From Bacillus sp. UNC438CL73TsuS30 (lineage in GTDB: Bacteria; Bacillota; Bacilli; Bacillales; Cytobacillaceae), in NCBI RefSeq assembly GCF_000482325.1, contig NZ_KI535295.1:1103060-1167059 (forward strand): a stretch of 64,000 nucleotides of DNA, read 5' to 3'. Within the stretch, counting starts at the first letter, position 1. Every line of letters begins with the position of its first letter. The position numbers were made by a program, and so were the translations under genes. This document shows positions 52,126 through 60,377 of this stretch, in pieces. Below the pieces are notes generated by a model that worked only from the letters and a program-made list of their open reading frames with translations, was not told the DNA's origin and did no database searches.

Positions 52126-53616
52126 ATGAGTAAACGAAAGGATTTTTTTAATAAGGAAGGATTGGTTTTTCCAGGAAAGACTTATGCGGAGGAACTGCTT
52201 ATCCCAGTCTTTAATGATCAAAGGGATTATTTATTTGAGGCGATGTTTGATATTCACCGTGCTCATATTATTATGTTGAAGGAACAGCAAATCATCAGTG
52301 GTGAGGAAGCCATAACGATGTTAGAGGGAACAAATAAAGTCGCCAAAACGGATGCAGCTCAATTAACCTATCAGCCTCAATATGAAGATTTATTTTTCAT
52401 GATGGAGGCGAAAATATCGGAGGAAATCGGCCCCGAACTAGCTGGAAAAATCCACCTTGGCCGGAGCCGGAATGATATGGGAGTGGCTATGTATCGCTTG
52501 GTACTAAGGGAGCATTTCTTAAAGTTGTTCAACTCCTGCTATAACTTAAGTGAAATTCTCTTGGAACAGGCAGAAGAACATGCGGAAACCTATATAACGG
52601 GTTATACCCACACGCAGCCAGCACAACCGACTACGCTCGGTCACTATTTTCTAGCTATTTATGATGTACTGCAACGGGATATCAATCGCTTTTGGTCTGC
52701 CTATGAAACGGTCAACCAATCTCCGCTTGGGGCAGCGGCGATGACAACTACTGGGTTTCCAATCAGCCGGGTCCGGACCTGTGAGCTGCTGGGGTTTGAT
52801 CGGCTTGTAGAAAATTCATATGATTCGATAGCAGGTGCGGATTATCTTCTAGAAACAGCGTCGGCATTGATGACTTGCATGGTGAATACAGGACGCTGGA
52901 TCCAGGATTTTCTCCTACAGGTGACGAGAGAGTTTGGAACGTTTACGGTTTCTGACCCTTATGTGCAGGTCAGCAGTATTATGCCGCAAAAGCGAAATCC
53001 GGTTTCGATTGAGCATTCACGGTCACTTGCGAGCAGTGCTTTTAGCGAGGCACAGGCGGTCATGAATATGATTCACAATACACCATTTGGGGATATCGTG
53101 GATACCGAGGACGATTTACAGCCGCATCTTTACCGGTCTTTTAACCAGGCAAATCGTGTTATGAAGTTGATGTATGCTGTAATTGCTACCCTTCAGGTAA
53201 ATAAAGATCATACCAAGGATATGGCGCAAAAATCATGCATTACCATTACGGAATTGGCTGATACCCTTGCTAGAGATTACGGGGTTGGATTTCGGCAGGC
53301 GCATGAAATTGCTAGCAGTATTTCGAAAAAAACAACCGAGGAGCAGAAGGAATTGTCGGATTGGGATTTAGAAGAAGTAAATGCGATGATCCAAAAATAC
53401 GTAGAGGTGAAGCTTACAGAGAAAGTATGGAATAATATTATTTCTCCAGTTTATTTTGTAAAAATCAGAAGCATTAGCGGAGGGCCTAGTCCAAACGAGG
53501 TGAAGAGAATGATAGAACTCAGAAAGGACCGCCTAAAGGATGTTACGGAAAAATTCAGCAATATTGTCCGTAAAATGGACGGAAAAAGAAAGCGCCTGCG
53601 GGAATATTTCTTCTGA
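52126..53616 (+). CDS. Argininosuccinate lyase-like protein (ArgH family)
   Basis: This 496-residue member of the fumarase/aspartase superfamily has HLGRSRNDMGVAMYRL, TGYTHTQPAQPTTLGHYF and the signature loop VSSIMPQKRNPVSIEH with catalytic Ser, as in argininosuccinate lyase. ATG 52126 has GGAG about 11 bp upstream; the extension to 52099 is unsupported. No argG or other arginine gene is adjacent, and family divergence is evident, so a different fumarate- or other anion-releasing lyase reaction is possible. Confidence 0.78.
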   Translation: MSKRKDFFNKEGLVFPGKTYAEELLIPVFNDQRDYLFEAMFDIHRAHIIMLKEQQIISGEEAITMLEGTNKVAKTDAAQLTYQPQYEDLFFMMEAKISEEIGPELAGKIHLGRSRNDMGVAMYRLVLREHFLKLFNSCYNLSEILLEQAEEHAETYITGYTHTQPAQPTTLGHYFLAIYDVLQRDINRFWSAYETVNQSPLGAAAMTTTGFPISRVRTCELLGFDRLVENSYDSIAGADYLLETASALMTCMVNTGRWIQDFLLQVTREFGTFTVSDPYVQVSSIMPQKRNPVSIEHSRSLASSAFSEAQAVMNMIHNTPFGDIVDTEDDLQPHLYRSFNQANRVMKLMYAVIATLQVNKDHTKDMAQKSCITITELADTLARDYGVGFRQAHEIASSISKKTTEEQKELSDWDLEEVNAMIQKYVEVKLTEKVWNNIISPVYFVKIRSISGGPSPNEVKRMIELRKDRLKDVTEKFSNIVRKMDGKRKRLREYFF

Positions 53617-53730
53617 AATCTCAGATAAAATAATTTGTTACTATCCTAGAGAAATAACCTCCTGGAAAATAATAAATGATTTATACTACGATTTAAGGGG
53701 TAGCTTCATGCTGCGCCTTTTTTAAAATGA

Positions 53731-53754
53731 AAAACCTTGATTTCTCAAGGTTTA
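53731..53754 (-). terminator. Terminator of the coiled-coil protein gene
   Basis: AAACCTTGA and TCAAGGTTT arms. On the minus strand a T-rich tract follows. Confidence 0.65.
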
Positions 53755-53763
53755 GTTATGAAA

Positions 53764-54171
53764 TCATTTCTTTTTTGAATTCTTATCCGACTTTAGTATA
53801 TATTCAATTAACATTTTATTGTGTTCTTTATACTCATTTAATTGGGCTTTTAATTCTGCTAATTCATTGGAAAGTTTTTCAAGTTGTGTAGTGATTACAC
53901 TAAGTTCGGTTTTATCTAGGCTTGGAGCTGAATCATCTAACTTCGGTTTACTCGTATCATTGACTGAATTTGCAACTGCATCATTTGTAAACAAACTGCT
54001 AGCTACCTTCATTAGCGAATTCATTGTATTTGGATTTTGCATTAAGCTCCCAGCCAAATTCATTAAGGCATCATTGTTACTGTCTGATTGTAAAGTAGTA
54101 TTAAATAAGCCCCCTAGATCAAGATTGTCTCCCAATATAGATTTGTTTTTTTTGTTTTGATTTTCACTCAT
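53764..54171 (-). CDS. Hypothetical coiled-coil protein
   Basis: This 135-residue polar protein has an N-terminal Asn/Lys-rich part, a segment with MNLAGSLMQNPNTMNSLMKV and a C-terminal coiled coil (about residues 88-125, with heptad Leu). I recognise no family. TAGGGTGA precedes the ATG. It sits beside tgl and other spore genes, so a coat or sporulation role is possible but unproven. Confidence 0.55.
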   Translation of the reverse strand: MSENQNKKNKSILGDNLDLGGLFNTTLQSDSNNDALMNLAGSLMQNPNTMNSLMKVASSLFTNDAVANSVNDTSKPKLDDSAPSLDKTELSVITTQLEKLSNELAELKAQLNEYKEHNKMLIEYILKSDKNSKKK

Positions 54172-54287
54172 TATTTTGTCACCCTATTCTAAATATGTTT
54201 TTACACGTTTTGAAGTGAACCCTGAAAGTAGTTGTCATTTAGTAGAAAAATAAAATACTTGGAATCCTCTTATTCCAAACATTAAAA

Positions 54288-54330
54288 GGAACTTAGAAGA
54301 TTATTTAAAGTAATCTTCTAAGTTCTCATT
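54288..54330 (-). terminator. Terminator of the small hydrophobic protein gene
   Basis: A perfect 15-bp stem (GAACTTAGAAGATTA and complement) around a 7-base loop, followed on the minus strand by CCTTTT. Confidence 0.8.
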
Positions 54331-54375
54331 CATATACTTTAAAAAACTTATCGTGTGTAACCTGTTAGAATTCGA

Positions 54376-54525
54376 TTAGCATTGTGCAGCGATTGCATTA
54401 AATGCACCTGCAAATGAACTTGTATCAACTCCTAAAATTCCGCCGACAAAAAGTGCTAGAGCTAATAAAATGATTACAAGTAGTACTCCTAAGCAAACTA
54501 GAAGATTGGAAAGTGGTGATGTCAT
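54376..54525 (-). CDS. Small hydrophobic protein, 49 residues
   Basis: One long hydrophobic helix (about residues 8-33) is followed by GVDTSSFAGAFNAIAAQC, ending in Cys. ATG 54525 has AAAGGGGGG 8 bp upstream; the longer frame lacks a site. A perfect terminator follows. I do not recognise it. It could be a membrane peptide, a spore-associated peptide or a bacteriocin-like product; no immunity or export gene is adjacent. Confidence 0.65.
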   Translation of the reverse strand: MTSPLSNLLVCLGVLLVIILLALALFVGGILGVDTSSFAGAFNAIAAQC

Positions 54526-54680
54526 TAATGATTCCCCCCTTTCTCGAAATGAAGGTATTGTAAGCGGCCCCTTACGAAAATATATTATGCTAGAATAATG
54601 GACAAGCATGGACGAATGTCACAAGTTTGGAAAATAGGGGTTGTCCATTTTTGAAATTAGTCAGCCAGCCAGGGAAATAG

Positions 54681-54722
54681 TGAAAAATAAATAGGGAATG
54701 GCCATCTAAATTAGCCATTCCA
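54681..54722 (-). terminator. Terminator of tgl
   Basis: GGAATGGC and GCCATTCC arms, with a T-rich tract following on the minus strand. Confidence 0.75.
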
Positions 54723-54733
54723 GTTTTATGAAC

Positions 54734-55480
54734 TTAATTTTGAAATGTTAATAAAAATAGCGACCGGTAAACAGGCCGTGTTATCTGCCGCATGAGGTAA
54801 GCAGATTCCGTCGGTTCCTTTTTTCTTTTTGAGTTTAAGAACTTGATAATTGTGCTGGCATTTCGAATACCGACACCATGGCCATAATACTTGTCATTGC
54901 CAAAATAAATTACGTTTTCAGCCCGCCAGTGGGGCTGCTTTGGATCGAAATCCGGATTATTGAAGTGAAGAACATCACCAGGAATAAAGTCATCTCCGTC
55001 TTTTGGAAAGACGGGGAGGTCTTCATCAAATTGCCAATCGAATAAATATAACCTTTTAAAATAAAGATTAAATAACTCTGGTCCAATCGTATAGAGGGTG
55101 GCAATATAGAGTACGATTGCAATCGCAGTTGAGCACTCAAAGGCATAGAGCTTCCCATTTTTCAAAATATCAAGTATAGCAGTAGATGGTGCTGTGCCGC
55201 TCTTTAACAAAAATCCACCATTCGGCAAACGCTGCCAATACTTTTTATTCGGAAAGGAATAAGTGAAGGTGGTAAACTTTACTCCGCTTTTATTCATCTG
55301 GGTTGCTGCTTTCATTGTGTTTTCCCTATACTGCAGCTCAAATTTCAATTCATCTAACGATTGATACTCGTAGGTCACCGATAACGCTGCCATATGTTTA
55401 ACAATGGCCCGCTGTTCCTTATCCTTAATCAATTTGTTAAGATCCTCAGACTTAACAATCTGCCCATTTATCATTATCAT
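54734..55480 (-). CDS. tgl: Spore coat protein-glutamine gamma-glutamyltransferase Tgl
   Basis: This 248-residue protein is close to the 245 residues of B. subtilis Tgl. The nucleophile Cys is in YAFECSTAIAIVLY (about residue 115), with GDVLHFNNPDF and HWRAENVIYFG providing conserved active-site surroundings. It cross-links spore coat proteins late in sporulation. A SigK-like promoter is visible upstream. The start is ATG 55480, with a near alternative two codons on. Confidence 0.93.
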   Translation of the reverse strand: MIMINGQIVKSEDLNKLIKDKEQRAIVKHMAALSVTYEYQSLDELKFELQYRENTMKAATQMNKSGVKFTTFTYSFPNKKYWQRLPNGGFLLKSGTAPSTAILDILKNGKLYAFECSTAIAIVLYIATLYTIGPELFNLYFKRLYLFDWQFDEDLPVFPKDGDDFIPGDVLHFNNPDFDPKQPHWRAENVIYFGNDKYYGHGVGIRNASTIIKFLNSKRKKEPTESAYLMRQITRPVYRSLFLLTFQN

Positions 55481-55515
55481 AAAACAACCACCGCCTCACA
55501 CATCCTCCCTTCCTA

Positions 55516-55544
55516 AAACATATGAAACTTAAACGGGATTCGTG
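55516..55544 (-). promoter_or_regulatory. Candidate SigK promoter of tgl
   Basis: On the minus strand an AC (in GCACGAA), then about 17 bases, then CATATGTTT, resembling SigK promoters. B. subtilis tgl is SigK-dependent, which supports the call. Confidence 0.45.
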
Positions 55545-55567
55545 CATCTATGTGAAATCACTCATAT

Positions 55568-55626
55568 GGTGCCTGTCACCCAAGAAAGACAAATCGCGAA
55601 AAATGTCCACCTGATGTGGACATTTT
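55568..55626 (+). repeat. Interspersed palindromic element, subtype B (copy 9)
   Basis: GGTGCCTGTCACC, then GAAAGACAAATCGCGAAAA, then ATGTCCACCTGATGTGGACAT. It is nearly the same as the copy at 50948. Confidence 0.8.
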
Positions 55627-55650
55627 CTAGGACCTGCCTCTTTGAATTTT

Positions 55651-55707
55651 TTTGTCCTTATGGAGTGGACAAAATTGATGGTTTGTCCACGGGCGGTGCC
55701 TGTCACC
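55651..55707 (-). repeat. Interspersed palindromic element, subtype A (copy 10)
   Basis: On the minus strand: GGTGACAGGCACCGCCCGTG, then TTTTGTCCACTCC. It lies 25 bp from copy 9, the only pair of adjacent copies in the window. Confidence 0.8.
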
Positions 55708-55745
55708 GAAAATGGTCACCGTAAATGACTTCTTATTTGTCACCC

Positions 55746-56726
55746 TCATTTTATAATGTACTCATTTTTGAGGGTTTTGATGGCTTGTTTTGCGCGGTTC
55801 TTATAAGAGTGTGGGGAGACAGTTTTAAGGGCGTTCTCGCTGATGGCCTTACATTCTTCCGGGTGTTTTAAATAGTATCGGACTAATTCAAGTGTTTGTT
55901 CTGGACTTGAAGATACGATCAGGTCTTCTCCCGGGGTAAATAATTCTCTGACACCATCGGTATCCGAGGTGAGAAAAAATCCTCCGGATGCTAAAATTTC
56001 ATAGGTTCTTTGCGTTACCTGTGATTTATAGTTTTGTGGCCCAATAATTATTTGGGCAGAATTATACACCTTATAAGCGTCCTTATATGGTAAATACCCA
56101 TGAATCCAATCCTTTGGTATGCGAACTCCAAGAATATCACCCATTTTATCCCAATCTTTCCCCCAGAAGTCAATCCGAATATTTTCCTCCAATAACGGTT
56201 TGATGAGAGTTGTAAGTGATTGGTTTCGAAAGTGTTGAGGGGATTGTGTCAATACCTCAGGGTAAGCATTTGCAACAACAGCAATCGAATATTTAGTATC
56301 ATATTTGGAAGTAGGATAATGGATGCTAGGTTCGTAGCCAAAATCTAAATGTCCAGCGCGAATTCCTAGCTTTTTATAAAAGTTTACTAGTGGCTCACTT
56401 AATGTAAATACAAAGTCCGGTTTCATTCGTAAAATAAGTGGTAAGGAAAAATCTAGTGTAAAATGGGGATCCTCCACCGCCCAGTAAATATGGGGGATAC
56501 CGGAAGCCTTTATTTGTTTTGCGATCAAATCCTGCTTCCAAACATTATCATTTTCCTCTCCCCATCCTTCAGAAAAAATAAGATCCGGTTTAAAGCGTGA
56601 GATTAATTTAGGAATGGTATTCTCACTTATTTTTCCAGAAACCAATACTTTATGCCCCGCTTCTTTAAACCCATTTGCCAACCCATACATTAATAATTCA
56701 TTACTATCTATAAAAAGAATTCTCAA
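55746..56726 (-). CDS. CgeB-like glycosyltransferase, spore-surface associated
   Basis: This 326-residue protein has an N-terminal DUF3880-like domain and a C-terminal glycosyltransferase segment with YEILASGGFFLTSDTDGVRE and EECKAISENALK, as in CgeB. CgeB is a SigK-dependent mother-cell protein linked to spore outer-layer polysaccharide. The start is TTG 56726, preceded by GGCGGTG. Neighbours tgl, a deacetylase, a glycosyltransferase and a collagen-like protein support a spore-surface role. Confidence 0.82.
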   Translation of the reverse strand: MRILFIDSNELLMYGLANGFKEAGHKVLVSGKISENTIPKLISRFKPDLIFSEGWGEENDNVWKQDLIAKQIKASGIPHIYWAVEDPHFTLDFSLPLILRMKPDFVFTLSEPLVNFYKKLGIRAGHLDFGYEPSIHYPTSKYDTKYSIAVVANAYPEVLTQSPQHFRNQSLTTLIKPLLEENIRIDFWGKDWDKMGDILGVRIPKDWIHGYLPYKDAYKVYNSAQIIIGPQNYKSQVTQRTYEILASGGFFLTSDTDGVRELFTPGEDLIVSSSPEQTLELVRYYLKHPEECKAISENALKTVSPHSYKNRAKQAIKTLKNEYIIK

Positions 56727-56923
56727 GTCCGTTACACCGCCTTATTTTTCTATCATTATATGTATCTTGGACAAACAGGGGGACGGCATTAGTGGAAAGT
56801 TTTAAGGAATGGGTGAAATCCACCAAACAAATTCTGACCGTTAACATATAGTAATCATGACGAAGGGAGAATCGATGCGGTTCAACCTTCCATTTTCATC
56901 AACCCTAAAAAGAGGAGGGAAAT

Positions 56924-57553
56924 ATAATCGAACAAACAAGTAAAAAACGATATGTCGCATTAACATTTGATGATGGGCCATCGGAATATACTCCTCATAT
57001 TCTACGAATCCTAAAATATTATCGAGTAAAAGCAACTTTTTTTATTATTGGAAAGAATGTTACACAAGGTCAGCAGAAAATCCTAAAACAATTGATTTCG
57101 AATGGAAATGTACTTGGTAATCATACTTGGAATCATCCGGATATTACGAAACTAAGTCATAAGATGTTAACGGAAGAGATTGAAAGCACGAACCAAGTAA
57201 TTAAAAAAATCACGAACCAGGAAGTACAAATCTTTCGGCCCCCATATGGAGAAATTAGTGAAGAGTCTGGACAACTCATCTTGGAATTAGGGCTTCAGCC
57301 GGTTCTTTGGGATTTAGATACAATGGATTGGAATCTTTCCATACAGGAGCCAATTGAGGAGCGTGTATCACGGCAAATTCAGCGGGATCATATTATTCTG
57401 ATGCACGATGGGGGTGGGCGAAGAGAAAAGACCGTCGAAGCACTGCCGAAAATCATCGAATATCTCAAAAAATATGATTACGAATTTTTGACCATACCAG
57501 AATATTTTAGAAAGGTTTATCATTTAGAACTAGGTTCTTCCAAAAAGTATTGA
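56924..57553 (+). CDS. Polysaccharide deacetylase without a canonical start codon
   Basis: About 209 residues cover a whole NodB domain: YVALTFDDGPS near the start, metal-binding HTWNH, RPPYGE and a late LMHDGGG. No ATG, GTG or TTG lies between the in-frame stop at 56906 and the domain. GAGGAGGG (56912-56919) is correctly spaced before ATA 56924 and ATC 56927, so a non-standard start or a mutated ATG is likely. A short overlapping frame from ATG 56875 could alternatively be the true start plus a frameshift. It may be weakly expressed or a pseudogene. Confidence 0.7.
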   Translation: MIEQTSKKRYVALTFDDGPSEYTPHILRILKYYRVKATFFIIGKNVTQGQQKILKQLISNGNVLGNHTWNHPDITKLSHKMLTEEIESTNQVIKKITNQEVQIFRPPYGEISEESGQLILELGLQPVLWDLDTMDWNLSIQEPIEERVSRQIQRDHIILMHDGGGRREKTVEALPKIIEYLKKYDYEFLTIPEYFRKVYHLELGSSKKY

Positions 57554-57565
57554 ATATCCTTGAAC

Positions 57566-57602
57566 AAAAAATGGCTAAGAGCTTCTGCTCCAGCCATTTT
57601 TC
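57566..57602. terminator. Bidirectional terminator
   Basis: AAAAATGGCT and AGCCATTTTT arms with an inner GAGC/GCTC stem, between the deacetylase and the convergent small membrane protein gene. Confidence 0.75.
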
Positions 57603-57604
57603 AA

Positions 57605-57823
57605 TCAAGAAAAAGCAAGATAAATGATATACACAAGAATTGCTGCGATTGCGATGATGTAGGTTAAAAAAACAGGATTAAGCAAAATAGGATGCCTTTG
57701 AATATTTTCGTGTATTTCTGCATCATATTCACTATTACTACCGCTGAATGCTTTACCCCTTTTAAAGGTATAAATTAACCCAACAACCATGATTATTGCT
57801 ATAATAGCCAAAATATATATCAA
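57605..57823 (-). CDS. Small two-helix membrane protein
   Basis: This protein of about 72 residues has hydrophobic helices at the N-terminus (YILAIIAIIMVVGLIYTF) and C-terminus (FLTYIIAIAAILVYIIYLAF) and a polar middle with NSEYDAEIHENIQRHPIL. No family is recognised. AAAGGTGG sits 8 bp before TTG 57823 and inside the frame from ATG 57841, so TTG is the better start. Confidence 0.5.
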   Translation of the reverse strand: MIYILAIIAIIMVVGLIYTFKRGKAFSGSNSEYDAEIHENIQRHPILLNPVFLTYIIAIAAILVYIIYLAFS

Positions 57824-57949
57824 AAGAATCCCACCTTTCATCTTATTTTTTGAAAAAAGGTTTTTTTTATTCCATTGAAAAAATTTTTATGAGGACAATT
57901 CGGTTCTTAACAAGACGGGATGGAAGGAGGGATTGAAGGGTAATTTATA

Positions 57950-57981
57950 AAGAAAGTACGCTGATTTCAACGTGTACTTCG
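57950..57981 (-). terminator. Weak terminator after the glycosyltransferase gene
   Basis: AAGTAC and GTACTT arms around an imperfect loop, followed on the minus strand by TTTCTTTAT. Confidence 0.4.
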
Positions 57982-57996
57982 CATTTGATTAGGGAT

Positions 57997-59067
57997 TTAT
58001 TTTTTTATAAATTTTCTCAAAATGGATTCATTTTTTAAGATTAAATCATGCTCTGGATTGGTAGTTCTTGCAATTTCAATATGCTCTAAAGCCTTTTGAT
58101 AATCTCCTAAGTGGGAGTAGCAAACGCTAAGCTGAAGATGGGGAATCCAGGAAGAACAGGCATGATTAGTAATTCCCCCAGTATCGATGGCTGGTAATTG
58201 AGTGGCGAATTGAAACCAATGGACGGCAATTTCAGGGCGATTAAGTTGTAAAAAGAAAAATCCTAACCGACAGCAGGATTCGGCCCGTGGGGGGCCAAAT
58301 TTTAATTCGTATAAAGCACTATGAATGGCGTTGTCCATTTTCCCTAATGCGGCATAGCATTCAGCAATCCGGCCATGTGCTTGGATAACATCCTCAATCC
58401 AGCATTTTTCCGATTGTAAAAACTTTTGATAATAGTGGATGGCTCTGTCGTACTGTTGGTGATCATAGAGTTCATTCGCAAAATAGTACAAATCTCTTGG
58501 AGAAAAGAGTGCACCATTTTTTTGCCGCTGTTCGTAAATTCGCAGATTTCGATCACTGTTGTTATGTTCCCTTTTATGCGTGATAGCGATCTCGCTGTGA
58601 AGCATATTTCCTTGGACTTCAAGATATTCATGAACAGCACCATGCCATTTAAATTGGTTTTCCCTTTTTACCATCCTGACCTGCCTTAGACTCACAAGAA
58701 CATTGCCTGATTCGTCAAAGCCGGCAAGACATTTCATGGTAACAGCATCAATGGCGGGTGATATGGATTTTTTTAATTGCTTGAGTTTTTCTGAGTCTGC
58801 CTTACTTAGAACATCATCCGCATCAAGGGTAAGAATATATTCCATTTGAGCGTGAGAAAAAGCATGATTGCGTGCTGCAGAAAAATCATCGATCCATTGA
58901 AAATGATAGATTTTTGCCCCATACTTTTTAGCAATCTCTTTTGTCTGATCACTTGAACCAGTATCGACAATAATGATCTCATCGACAATATTTTTAACAG
59001 AATCCAAACAGCGGCCAAGTGTTTTTTCTTCGTCTTTGACAATCATACACAAGCTAAGGGAAATCAT
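57997..59067 (-). CDS. Family 2 glycosyltransferase with C-terminal TPR-like region
   Basis: This 356-residue protein has a GT-A domain (about 1-210) with SLCMIVKDEEKTLGRCLDSV, IIIVDTGSSDQTKEIA and a DADD metal-binding motif. Helical TPR-like repeats follow (about 215-356, with FANELYDHQQYDRAIHYYQ). This architecture is common in glycosyltransferases acting on proteins or spore surface. ATG 59067 has GGAGGTG 7 bp upstream. It lies 59 bp after the collagen-like gene in the same direction, with an attenuator between, so the collagen-like threonines are a plausible acceptor. Confidence 0.85.
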   Translation of the reverse strand: MISLSLCMIVKDEEKTLGRCLDSVKNIVDEIIIVDTGSSDQTKEIAKKYGAKIYHFQWIDDFSAARNHAFSHAQMEYILTLDADDVLSKADSEKLKQLKKSISPAIDAVTMKCLAGFDESGNVLVSLRQVRMVKRENQFKWHGAVHEYLEVQGNMLHSEIAITHKREHNNSDRNLRIYEQRQKNGALFSPRDLYYFANELYDHQQYDRAIHYYQKFLQSEKCWIEDVIQAHGRIAECYAALGKMDNAIHSALYELKFGPPRAESCCRLGFFFLQLNRPEIAVHWFQFATQLPAIDTGGITNHACSSWIPHLQLSVCYSHLGDYQKALEHIEIARTTNPEHDLILKNESILRKFIKK

Positions 59068-59079
59068 TTGTTTCACCTC

Positions 59080-59120
59080 CAAAAATCTACCTGCATCTTG
59101 TTAAAAGAATGCAGGTAGAT
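59080..59120 (-). terminator. Attenuator-like terminator just before the glycosyltransferase ribosome-binding site
   Basis: A 12-bp stem (ATCTACCTGCAT and complement) with a 12-base loop is followed on the minus strand by TTTTT and then directly GGAGGTG. It would terminate most collagen-gene transcripts and let some continue. Confidence 0.75.
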
Positions 59121-59125
59121 TCATC

Positions 59126-59570
<445 letters not shown>

Positions 59571-59597
59571 TAAATTATCGGACAAGTTGTTCTAGGT
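59571..59597 (-). promoter_or_regulatory. Possible SigK promoter of the collagen-like gene
   Basis: On the minus strand AC, a 16-base spacer and GATAATTTA fit the SigK pattern AC-N16-CATANNNTA with one mismatch. Confidence 0.35.
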
Positions 59598-59743
59598 AAA
59601 ATATCATTAAGAATAAATTTTTGTTTAATCTTCCTCGTAACAGCTTGCCTCCTAAATCCATGATATTAACCACTACATTGATTGGTGTTGGGTTTTGACT
59701 GAATTAGACAAAATATGCGATTGTCATAGGAGGACAAAAGATA

Positions 59744-59799
59744 AGGTGACAGGCACCGTTCGTGGACAAATAGGTGATTGTGTCCGTGTGGGGTGGACG
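59744..59799 (+). repeat. Interspersed palindromic element, subtype A (copy 11)
   Basis: GGTGACAGGCACCGTTCGTG, then TTGTGTCCGTGTGGGGTGGAC, in the 334-bp gap between the collagen-like and glutaredoxin genes. Apart from the candidate promoter and this element, nothing else was seen in the gap. Confidence 0.8.
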
Positions 59800-59867
59800 C
59801 AAGTGGTTGTTTTTATATCTATTATTCTAAAATTGATATAATCTTAAAAAAAGGGGAGAAAAATTAA

Positions 59868-60110
59868 ATGAATAAACAAGTCATCGTCTATACAACCAAT
59901 GATTGTATTGAATGCACTATGGTTAAACAGGTACTTACTCAAGAAGGAATTCCTTTTGAAACTAGGGATATATCAACCAATGCAAAATTCCAAGAAGAAG
60001 TGGTGAAATACGGCTTTCTTGGTGTTCCAGTAACCGTCGTTGGAACACGGGCAGTTAAAGGCTTCACTAATGAATTGAAGGAATTAATTGAGATTGCAAA
60101 AGGGATGTAA
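59868..60110 (+). CDS. Glutaredoxin family protein (NrdH-like)
   Basis: This 80-residue thioredoxin-fold protein is full length. The redox motif is CIEC (in TTNDCIECTMVKQVL), and GFLGVPVTVVGTRAVKGF contains the cis-Pro and the GF helix start. It reduces disulphides in the cytoplasm. AAAGGGGAG precedes the ATG, and a terminator follows immediately. Confidence 0.87.
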   Translation: MNKQVIVYTTNDCIECTMVKQVLTQEGIPFETRDISTNAKFQEEVVKYGFLGVPVTVVGTRAVKGFTNELKELIEIAKGM

Positions 60111-60140
60111 AAAGCGCCGGCAGGGCGCTTTATTTTTAAA
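60109..60140 (+). terminator. Rho-independent terminator
   Basis: AAAGCGCC pairs with GGGCGCTTT, followed by ATTTTT, after the glutaredoxin gene. Confidence 0.8.
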
Positions 60141-60377
60141 AAATAAAGCCTTGCAGCGGCACTATTTTTATCAAAATAAATTCGCAAATAAACATTCATT
60201 TTTTAAAATTCTTTACAAAAAGTGATACAAATCAGAATGCTCTCCGTTAGCTTTTTGAAAACACACAAAAGAGGGAGATGATTTCATCAAAAATCTATAT
60301 CAGAAAAGGATTACGCTCAGGACAGCACGAATATATTTTTATAGTGGTTTTTTTATCGAAAATGGAGGTTGTTTGGA

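Noticed and set aside
56841-57035. Minus-strand frame opposite the deacetylase
   Set aside because: It is antisense to the TFDDGP region and lacks its own signals.
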